A stretch of 23,612 nt of DNA from UM-FILTER-38-24 sp041663205 (lineage in GTDB: Bacteria; Patescibacteriota; Gracilibacteria; UBA1369; LOWO2-01-FULL-3): NCBI GenBank assembly GCA_041663205.1, contig JBAZQZ010000014.1, positions 1 through 23,612 of the forward strand. The letters run 5' to 3'. Under the pieces are notes generated by a model. It worked only from the letters and a program-made list of their open reading frames with translations, was not told the DNA's origin and made no database searches. Below, piece after piece: positions 1 through 5,901 of this stretch. The position numbers were made by a program, and so were the translations under genes. Each line of letters opens with the position of its first letter. Within the stretch, counting starts at the first letter, position 1.

Positions 1-20
1 AACATTAAAATCTTTCTTTC

Positions 21-518
21 ATGAGTGAAACACAACCACAAAAAGAAATCATCTACGTCTTTATAGACAGCCAAAATTTGAATCTCTCGATTCGTGATCA
101 GGGTTGGAAACTCGATTTCGCAAAGTTTAAGAAATACATGACAGACAGGTTTAAACCGAAAAGACTTTTCTTTTTCATAGGTTTCGTGAAAGAAAATAAA
201 GGGCTTTATAAATATCTGAAAGAGCTGGGATATACGCTAATTTTTAAACCAACTTTGCGAACAAAGAACGAAAAAGTTAAGGGGAATGTCGACGCGGAAT
301 TGGTTTTGCACTCAATGATTGAATACGGGAATTACAGCAAAGCCATAATAATAAGTGGTGATGGAGATTTCCATTGTCTAATAAAGTACCTTAAGAATAA
401 CAATAAGTTACATAAATTAATTATTCCAAATAAATACAAATATTCTTCTCTACTTAGGGGCTTTAATAAATATATCTTATTTCTAAATAAGACTCGTGAA
501 AAATTAGAAAAAGAATAA
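21..518 (+). CDS. NYN-domain (LabA/DUF88-like) putative ribonuclease, copy A
   Basis: A 165-residue single-domain protein of the NYN family, a PIN-like metal-dependent RNase fold. The expected acidic residues are visible: D16 and N19 in the N-terminal strand (VFIDSQNLN), D91 in KGNVDAELVLHSM, and D114/D116 in IIISGDGDF. No signal peptide or membrane segment is present, so it should be cytosolic. It is about two-thirds identical to the protein encoded at 718-1224. Residues 1-36 are the same, the catalytic stretches 87-102 and 104-117 are nearly the same, and the rest has diverged. There is no Shine-Dalgarno sequence before the ATG. Its substrate is unknown. The family includes RNA-processing enzymes and toxins, and nothing here decides between them. 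A structured 3' element begins 9 nt after the stop codon. Confidence 0.88.
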   Translation: MSETQPQKEIIYVFIDSQNLNLSIRDQGWKLDFAKFKKYMTDRFKPKRLFFFIGFVKENKGLYKYLKELGYTLIFKPTLRTKNEKVKGNVDAELVLHSMIEYGNYSKAIIISGDGDFHCLIKYLKNNNKLHKLIIPNKYKYSSLLRGFNKYILFLNKTREKLEKE

Positions 519-527
519 AACAAAAAA

Positions 528-598
528 AGAGGCATTACCGCGGTACGAAAACCTTTGGGTAGCCTCTCATCGTGAACAGCAAAATAATACGCCTTCAC
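528..598 (+). ncRNA. Putative structured 3' RNA element, copy A
   Basis: Two stem-loops follow the stop codon of NYN copy A. The first has P1 AGAGGC (528-533) pairing with GCCTCT (562-567), P2 TACC (536-539) pairing with GGTA (558-561), and P3 GGT (542-544) pairing with ACC (551-553) around an ACGAAA loop. The second pairs GTGAA (572-576) with TTCAC (594-598). No U-run follows either stem, so this is not a normal intrinsic terminator. Copy B keeps the same architecture although its loop sequence differs, including one compensated base pair. The function is unknown. Confidence 0.5.
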
Positions 599-602
599 AA
601 AG

Positions 603-698
603 TATATTTCAACCAAATCCCCCCAAAATCTTTTTATAAATATTTTAAGAAAATTTAACGATTCCTTAATGTCGTTCATATACACTCGTTGAAATATA
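603..698. repeat. 11-bp inverted repeat between the two NYN cassettes
   Basis: TATATTTCAAC at 603-613, in the conserved 3' tail of unit A, is the exact reverse complement of GTTGAAATATA at 688-698, immediately before the conserved left block of unit B. The tail of unit B carries the same right arm at 1290-1300, so copy B lies between arms 688-698 and 1290-1300. The arms are short and AT-rich, so chance is not excluded. Confidence 0.4.
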
Positions 699-717
699 AC
701 ATTAAAATCTTTCTTTC

Positions 718-1224
718 ATGAGTGAAACACAACCACAAAAAGAAATCATCTACGTCTTTATAGACAGCCAAAATTTGAATCTCTCGATTCGTGATCAGGG
801 TTGGAAACTCGATTTCGCAAAGTTCAGGAGATACCTTGCCGACAAATTCAAAGTCCAAAAAGCCTTTTTCTTCATAGGCTTCATAAAAGAGTACAAACCA
901 CTATATGAACATTTGAGGGGAATAGGATATCACGTGATATTTAAGCCAACATTAAGGTTGCCGGATAAAAAAGCCAAAGGCAATGTAGACGCGGAACTGG
1001 TTTTACATTCAATGATTGAATATGACAATTACAGCAAAGCCATAATAATAAGTGGCGACGGAGATTTTTATTGTTTAGTGAAGTACTTGCAACAAAAAAA
1101 CAAACTTTTAAAACTAATTATTCCAGACAAAAATAAATTCTCTTCACTGCTGAGGGAATTTAGAACTTACATGGTTTACATGAATGATCTAAAGCAAAAA
1201 TTGGAACTAAAAAAGAGGGAGTAA
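718..1224 (+). CDS. NYN-domain (LabA/DUF88-like) putative ribonuclease, copy B
   Basis: A 168-residue paralogue of the protein at 21-518, with the same putative catalytic set (D16, N19, D91, D114, D116). The first 36 residues are identical to copy A because the DNA is identical through codon 35. The segments at 37-85 and 118-168 differ strongly, including a basic tail ending KLELKKRE. Many differences in the shared central motifs are silent, which points to an older duplication under selection for protein function rather than a fresh copy. The stop codon (1222-1224) lies inside the first stem-loop of the 3' element, so translation termination and that fold would interfere with each other. No Shine-Dalgarno sequence precedes the start. 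Confidence 0.88.
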   Translation: MSETQPQKEIIYVFIDSQNLNLSIRDQGWKLDFAKFRRYLADKFKVQKAFFFIGFIKEYKPLYEHLRGIGYHVIFKPTLRLPDKKAKGNVDAELVLHSMIEYDNYSKAIIISGDGDFYCLVKYLQQKNKLLKLIIPDKNKFSSLLREFRTYMVYMNDLKQKLELKKRE

Positions 1225-1285
1225 CCTTCGGACTAACCCTTAGGTGTGCCCTCTCATCGTGAACAGCAAAATAATACGCCTTCAC
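1214..1285 (+). ncRNA. Putative structured 3' RNA element, copy B
   Basis: This is the counterpart of the element at 528-598. P1 is AGAGGG (1214-1219) pairing with CCCTCT (1249-1254), with one pair swapped from C-G to G-C relative to copy A. P2 is ACC (1224-1226) with GGT (1243-1245). P3 is GG (1230-1231) with CC (1237-1238). The second stem, GTGAA (1259-1263) with TTCAC (1281-1285), is identical to copy A. The loop region is otherwise different in sequence and slightly longer. Confidence 0.5.
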
Positions 1286-1342
1286 AAAGTATATTTCAAC
1301 CAAATCCCCCCAAAATCTTTTTATAAATATTTTAAGAAAATT

Positions 1343-2614
1343 TTATATCGCCCCGGCGACATTTGAAAGTTTCATGATCGGAAGCATGATCGCGGCAACG
1401 ACCGTTCCGACCGTAATACCGATGAAAATCAAGATTACAGGTTCGATGATTTTTGAAATTCCGGCAACTGCGGTATCAAGTTCATTTTCATAAAAATCAG
1501 CGACTTTCGCCATGATTTCATCAAGTTGCGCGGTCTTTTCTCCGACATCAATCATACTTATAAGCATTGGCGGAAAAAGATCATTGTCGCTCAAATTCTC
1601 GGCGAGCGGGATACCTTGCTTGATATCTTCCATTGCAAGCAAAATTTTCTTTCTGAAGACTTCATTGCCTATGGAATTCGCGGTGATTTCCATGGTTTTT
1701 ACGATGGAAATATTACTGTCCAAAAGATTACTCAAAGATCTCGCAAATCTCGCAAGATAAGCCTGTCTGAATAATTTTCCGAAAATCGGTATTGAAATTT
1801 TTGTCTTATCGATCGCATATTTCCCAAAATCGGTTTTACTCACAAGCATATAAGCCACAATCAAAATCAAAACCGCGGCGATCAAAATAAATTTTTGATT
1901 TATAAAAAAATCGCTTAAAGCGACCACAATCTTTGTAATAAGGGGAAGTTCCGCCCCGCTGGAAGTGAAAAGTTCCTGCAATTTTGGGATTACGAAAACC
2001 AGCATCGCGATAACAACACCTATAAGCAAAGTAAAAACCACGGCGGGGTACATCATCGCGCCCTTTACTTTACCTGTAATTGCATGGGCTTTTTCAACGT
2101 CCTTCGCAAGATTATCCAAAACTCGCGCAAGCTGTCCCGAAGCCTCTCCGGACTCAACCATCCCTATTTCCTGGTCCGCGAAAATATCTGAATAAGTCAG
2201 CATCGATTCGGACAAACTTTCTCCGGATTCGATGTCATTCGCGATTCCGTTTATAACCATTTGAAGTTTCGGCTCATTTGCGCTCTGTGTGACAAGCGAG
2301 CGCAAAGCCTTTACCATGGGCATTCCGGCATTTATCATCACGGAAAGAAGGTGGTAAAAATTCGCCTTCGCCTCAAGACTTATTGAAGAATGACTGACGA
2401 AATAATGATTTATTTTTCGAAAAGTATCGACAACGGGATTTCCCGTAAGAGGAATATCCCCGAAAGTCCTCTTTTCAAGGGCTATAATTCCGGTCTTGTC
2501 TTCTTGAATATTCAAAACCACATTCTCGGCTTTGTTCAGGACTTTTTTGCCATCGGAAAGTTTGAAAGACTGTGTTCCTTCGGTAGCGAAATTTGTTTTT
2601 GCGGTTTCAGCCAT
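1343..2614 (-). CDS. pilC: Type IV pilus inner-membrane platform protein PilC
   Basis: A 423-residue GspF/PilC family protein, the polytopic inner-membrane platform that couples the PilB motor to pilin assembly. Two T2SSF domains are visible, at about residues 80-205 (NFYHLLSVMINAGMPMVKAL) and 283-405 (ARFARSLSNLLDSNISIVKT). The usual membrane segments lie near 190-212, 241-258 and 390-415. An N-terminal cytosolic stretch of about 75 residues precedes the first domain. The ATG lies 1 nt after the pilB stop, so this is the last gene of the pilus operon. Its stop codon directly touches the end of the NYN cassette array, and no terminator is evident beyond it. Confidence 0.95.
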   Translation of the reverse strand: MAETAKTNFATEGTQSFKLSDGKKVLNKAENVVLNIQEDKTGIIALEKRTFGDIPLTGNPVVDTFRKINHYFVSHSSISLEAKANFYHLLSVMINAGMPMVKALRSLVTQSANEPKLQMVINGIANDIESGESLSESMLTYSDIFADQEIGMVESGEASGQLARVLDNLAKDVEKAHAITGKVKGAMMYPAVVFTLLIGVVIAMLVFVIPKLQELFTSSGAELPLITKIVVALSDFFINQKFILIAAVLILIVAYMLVSKTDFGKYAIDKTKISIPIFGKLFRQAYLARFARSLSNLLDSNISIVKTMEITANSIGNEVFRKKILLAMEDIKQGIPLAENLSDNDLFPPMLISMIDVGEKTAQLDEIMAKVADFYENELDTAVAGISKIIEPVILIFIGITVGTVVAAIMLPIMKLSNVAGAI

Positions 2615-2615
2615 T

Positions 2616-3926
2616 TTATTCTGATTTACGTGCTACGCGATATACTTCCTCAAGAGTCGTTTTTCCCTGAAGAGCCTTCACAATACCGGCTTGTTCAAGC
2701 GTCACCATTCCGTTTTTCTGAGCGGCGGCCTGTATATCAATCATACTGCCGTTTGCTGAAAGCAACTTTCTGATTTCATTATTCATTCTCAAAACTTCAT
2801 AAAGACCGATACGGCCTTTATATCCGATATGATTACATTCATCGCATCCGACAGCCTCATAAAATTTCATCCCCTTGAGAAGTTCGGGGTCTATTTCCCC
2901 CTCGGCCTTCATCTCGGAAAGAGCTTTTTTTATCATTTCAAGCATCTCGGGATTAACGACGGATTCCTTTTTACATTTCGGACAAACCTGTCGCACAAGC
3001 CTTTGCGCGATGATAAGCTCAAGAGAAGATGTCAAAAGATAAGGGGCGACGCCCATATTTATAAGACGGGTCAAAGATTCAACCGCGCTGTTTGTATGCA
3101 AAGTTGAAAATACGAGATGTCCTGTAAGTGAAGCCTCGATAGCTGTGTCGGCCGTCTCTTTGTCACGGATTTCTCCGACCATTATAATGTTCGGATCCTG
3201 ACGAAGCGCGGCCCTCATACCCATCGCAAACGAGTAATTTATGTCGTGATGCACCTGACTTTGATTTAGTCCGTCGAGCTGAATTTCCACCGGGTCTTCA
3301 ATCGTAAGAATATTTACTTCGGTCTTATTTAATTTTGTAAGACAAGAATAAAGAGTTGTCGTTTTTCCTGATCCCGTAGGCCCTGTATTGATGATAATTC
3401 CATTCGGAGCGGAAAGAGCGGCATTAAGATTTTTCAGTGATGTCCCCGTAATTCCAAGCTCTGAAAGATCCGGAATTTTTCTGGATTTGTCCTGAATACG
3501 CATAACAATCTTTTCTCCGTTTACCGTAGGCAAAGTCGAAATACGAAGATCCATTTGTTTTCCCTCTTTTGTGGTCACATCCGCGCGTCCGTCCTGCGGA
3601 ATACGTTGTTCGTCGATTTTCAAATTCGACATGATTTTAATTCTTGAAACGACGGCAGGATGCAGATTTGTAGGGTATTCAACCACGTGTCGCAAAACTC
3701 CGTCAATTCTATATCTCAAACGAACGCGATTTTGCAGCGGTTCGATGTGAATATCACTGGATCTCAAATCAAGCGCATATGAAATCGCGACCATCACCAT
3801 CTGCGGAATATTTGCCGCCAAAATGGCATCTTTAAGCTGTTTTAGCTTTTCATTCTCAAGGGGTTGAGGAGTCGCCGCGGGGACTGTCGTTACGGGAGCT
3901 GGTTGTTGAACATTTGTATTCTCCAC
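2616..3926 (-). CDS. pilB: Type IV pilus assembly ATPase PilB (short form)
   Basis: A 436-residue secretion ATPase of the GspE/PilB family that would power pilus extension from the cytosolic side. Visible motifs are the N2-domain motif SSDIHIEP (56-63), Walker A GPTGSGKT (182-189), the Asp box around EDPVEI (210-215), Walker B ending in VGEIRD (250-255), and the His box GHLVFSTLHTN (269-279). Four cysteines (C315, C318, C361, C364) form the zinc site that separates PilB from the retraction ATPase PilT. It is shorter than typical PilB (about 560 residues) because the N-terminal MshEN-type domain is missing, replaced by a Pro/Ala/Gln-rich leader. The start is GTG, 2 nt after the preceding stop, and no in-frame ATG lies nearby. 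Confidence 0.93.
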   Translation of the reverse strand: MENTNVQQPAPVTTVPAATPQPLENEKLKQLKDAILAANIPQMVMVAISYALDLRSSDIHIEPLQNRVRLRYRIDGVLRHVVEYPTNLHPAVVSRIKIMSNLKIDEQRIPQDGRADVTTKEGKQMDLRISTLPTVNGEKIVMRIQDKSRKIPDLSELGITGTSLKNLNAALSAPNGIIINTGPTGSGKTTTLYSCLTKLNKTEVNILTIEDPVEIQLDGLNQSQVHHDINYSFAMGMRAALRQDPNIIMVGEIRDKETADTAIEASLTGHLVFSTLHTNSAVESLTRLINMGVAPYLLTSSLELIIAQRLVRQVCPKCKKESVVNPEMLEMIKKALSEMKAEGEIDPELLKGMKFYEAVGCDECNHIGYKGRIGLYEVLRMNNEIRKLLSANGSMIDIQAAAQKNGMVTLEQAGIVKALQGKTTLEEVYRVARKSE

Positions 3927-3928
3927 TT

Positions 3929-4546
3929 TTATTGAAAATATGCGTTAATTTGTACCGAAAAATTTATAATTTCTTCCTTTTTACCGGAAAGATCGCCGGT
4001 ATTTTCAAAATTCAATCTGATGGAAGAAATATCCATAAGTCTAACTTTGTCAGCCAAAGATCCGGAAGTTTCCACGTAATGTAAAAACTTTTCGAAATTT
4101 TCTTTGGAACCTCTTATGCTCATTCTTACGGGCAAAATAGAATAATTTGCCTCTCTCGTAGCGCCTTGAAACTCAACATTTGAAATCTCAAAAACACTGT
4201 CTTTGTTGGAAAGTTTTTGCTCAAACGTATCAAATTTTCTCGTAAGTTCCGTGTAAGCGTCGGATTTCGGAAAAACTTCCACAAGATTTGTTTCTATCTC
4301 GGTTTTCAATTGATTAATCGAATCTTTTTTCGTTTCAAAAGCGGCTTTTTCATTTGCTCCTTGTTCTTCCAAGGCGGAGATATAAGATTCATTTTTCTCT
4401 ACAACAGTGCTGACCACCGAATATTCCTGCCATTTCGTATAAGTGAAAACTCCGAATGCTATAAGCAAAATTCCGCATAGCACTGCGTAAGATTTTATTT
4501 GGGTATCTTCTCTTTTTGTCGCGATTAAATAAGATAGATTTGGCAT
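3929..4546 (-). CDS. PilO-like type IV pilus alignment protein
   Basis: A 205-residue bitopic protein. It has a short cytosolic N-terminus, one membrane segment at about 19-38, a coiled-coil-like stretch at about 40-105 rich in Glu, Lys and Gln, and a C-terminal domain of alternating strands and helices (for example LPVRMSIRGSKENFEKFLHY). This is the architecture of PilO, which with PilN forms the inner-membrane alignment complex of the pilus machine. The phrase MSIRGSKENFEKFLHYVE resembles the PilO C-terminal ferredoxin-like fold. It sits between a larger PilN-like gene and pilB with 2-nt gaps. The assignment rests on topology and context more than on strong sequence motifs. Confidence 0.72.
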   Translation of the reverse strand: MPNLSYLIATKREDTQIKSYAVLCGILLIAFGVFTYTKWQEYSVVSTVVEKNESYISALEEQGANEKAAFETKKDSINQLKTEIETNLVEVFPKSDAYTELTRKFDTFEQKLSNKDSVFEISNVEFQGATREANYSILPVRMSIRGSKENFEKFLHYVETSGSLADKVRLMDISSIRLNFENTGDLSGKKEEIINFSVQINAYFQ

Positions 4547-4548
4547 AA

Positions 4549-5751
4549 TTATTCTTTATCTTTTAAATTTAATGAAATCCTCAAATTTGCGGTGTATCCT
4601 TCATCGAGCGATCCTGTTTTAGAGAAAGAACGCATTTCCGCGCCGTCAAAAAGCTCGGAATTATTCAGGGAATCTATCAAATCGGTAATGAGTGTGAAAT
4701 TTGTAGTGTCAAATATTTTTGTTTCCCCGTTGATGGAAAGTTTTTTGGATTCGCTGTCAAAATCATAGCTTGTGTATCTGATTCCGCCGAGTTCGTCATA
4801 AACATCTTGGTTGTAGCTGCTGTCCACGGCTATCGTGCGTAAATTTATTTCATTGATGATGTCGGACCATCTTATTCTCGCATTTTTGATTTGATGGATG
4901 ACATTAAAATCATTCACGACCATTGAATTTATTTTTTTGATAAGTCCGTACAAATCCTCGTCTTTTAGCGAATCAAAATCCGCGCCCAAAACAAGATTTT
5001 TCAAATCAGCATTCGAAATAAGAGTGACAATTTGCATATAATTTTTATAATCTCTTTTCGCTTCCGGATCGGTCAAATTGTTTAGCTCTGCCGCCTTCGA
5101 ATTAAATTTATCAATGAGTTTTTGCTTGAAAAGCGCCATCGTATCCTGTTGCGCGGGATCAGCGGTATAAAGCGGAGAATCAAATTCTTTCGAAAAAATA
5201 TCTTTTGCGGCGACAAAACTCTCTTTAAGATCGGGTTTTATCGCGGAGATTTTCTCCTCTGCCGCGGACTTTTCTTCGTCCGAAGACGTTTTTGTATTTA
5301 AAATTTCATAATTTTGAGCGAAAGCGTCTCCGTAATATCCGAATTCATCAAGATACCCCTTGAGAAGAAGATACCTGTTGAAATTAAGCTCGGTTTTTAG
5401 CGCGATGATGTCCGTATTGTCATTTGCAATCTGCTTCGTAAGGCTTGTATAACCCAAAGGTGAAGAAACAAGACTGAAAGCGTCGGTCAACGTCACGACA
5501 AAAAACACAATAGCGACAAAAAATGCCCCCGCAAGCCCGACAAAGCCATATTTTAGCCCGGTCAAAAGCATGCTTTGCTGAGGAACAACGTCTTTCAAAA
5601 GCGAAAAATCTATAGTCGGAGCCTCTTCAAGAAACTTTTCCTGCCCCGTATCACCCGAGGTCAAATTTTTCAAAATGTCAGAACTCGCTTCTTTTTTCTC
5701 TCCCGTGGAGTCCAAAGGATTCACCAGCTTTGGAGTTACCGCGTTTTCCAT
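4549..5751 (-). CDS. PilN-like type IV pilus membrane protein, first gene of the operon
   Basis: A 400-residue protein with a cytosolic N-terminus of about 65 residues, one membrane segment at about 68-89, and a large extracytoplasmic region predicted to be mostly helical in the middle (100-300) with a strand-rich end (310-400). Being first in a PilN/O-B-C order and bitopic fits a PilN role. It is about twice the length of usual PilN, and the consensus N-terminal INLLP PilM-binding motif is absent; the nearest match is TIDFSLLKDV at 46-55. No pilM, pilin, prepilin peptidase, pilT or secretin gene is present in the window. It could equally be a lineage-specific pilus component. A strong promoter lies upstream. 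Confidence 0.6.
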   Translation of the reverse strand: MENAVTPKLVNPLDSTGEKKEASSDILKNLTSGDTGQEKFLEEAPTIDFSLLKDVVPQQSMLLTGLKYGFVGLAGAFFVAIVFFVVTLTDAFSLVSSPLGYTSLTKQIANDNTDIIALKTELNFNRYLLLKGYLDEFGYYGDAFAQNYEILNTKTSSDEEKSAAEEKISAIKPDLKESFVAAKDIFSKEFDSPLYTADPAQQDTMALFKQKLIDKFNSKAAELNNLTDPEAKRDYKNYMQIVTLISNADLKNLVLGADFDSLKDEDLYGLIKKINSMVVNDFNVIHQIKNARIRWSDIINEINLRTIAVDSSYNQDVYDELGGIRYTSYDFDSESKKLSINGETKIFDTTNFTLITDLIDSLNNSELFDGAEMRSFSKTGSLDEGYTANLRISLNLKDKE

Positions 5752-5781
5752 TTATTTTTATATTTATTTTTATATCAACGT

Positions 5782-5810
5782 ATTATACCAATTTTTGAGG
5801 CAATCGTAAA
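5782..5810 (-). promoter_or_regulatory. Promoter of the type IV pilus operon
   Basis: On the minus strand, TTTACG (5805-5810), a 17-nt spacer, then TATAAT (5782-5787). The -10 is preceded by TGG and so is of the extended kind. Transcription would start about 24 nt before the ATG at 5751. The leader is AT-rich with no Shine-Dalgarno sequence. Confidence 0.75.
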
Positions 5811-5851
5811 GGGTAAATGCACCTCCCAGAACATCCTCTCAAGAAGACAAG

Positions 5852-5880
5852 TTGACAAAAAACCGCCTTATGGTTATATT
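5852..5880 (+). promoter_or_regulatory. Promoter of the ftsH-like gene
   Basis: A consensus TTGACA (5852-5857), 17-nt spacer, and TATATT (5875-5880). The leader would be only about 15 nt and has no Shine-Dalgarno sequence. The octamer ACCTCCCA occurs at 5821-5828, upstream of the -35, and again at 5881-5888, at the expected start of transcription. It may be an operator pair, but the match is short. Confidence 0.8.
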
Positions 5881-5901
5881 ACCTCCCAATAATAATAAAA
5901 A

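Larger units (their letters stand above)
1..656 (+). repeat. Tandem NYN cassette, unit A (left end probably outside window)
   Basis: This is the first of two tandem copies of a unit of roughly 690 nt. Positions 1-127 are identical, base for base, to 698-824, and positions 563-656 are identical to 1250-1343. The segment between these blocks (128-562) is clearly homologous to its partner but diverged in both silent and amino-acid-changing positions. The window starts inside the conserved left block, so the true left end, and any further copies, cannot be seen. Confidence 0.95.
698..1343 (+). repeat. Tandem NYN cassette, unit B
   Basis: This is the second copy of the cassette. Its first 127 nt (698-824) and last 94 nt (1250-1343) are identical to unit A, with a diverged middle. 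The identity to unit A stops at 1343, which is the first base of the antisense stop codon (TTA on the + strand) of pilC, so the array abuts the pilus operon without a spacer. Units A and B are separated by 41 nt (657-697). Confidence 0.95.

Noticed and set aside
528..598. The NYN 3' stem-loops as intrinsic terminators
   Set aside because: Neither stem is followed by a U-run, and the first has long internal loops; it does not fit a terminator.
332..685. A 117-codon minus-strand open frame across NYN copy A and its 3' tail
   Set aside because: It runs antisense to a well-supported NYN gene and the equivalent frame in copy B is not preserved in the diverged part. Only the tail stays open because the DNA there is identical. 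I treat it as a shadow and mention the tail under findings.
1..1343. The NYN cassettes as an insertion sequence or integron cassette
   Set aside because: No transposase, integrase, attC-like site or target duplication is visible. The short inverted repeat alone is too weak to call a mobile element.
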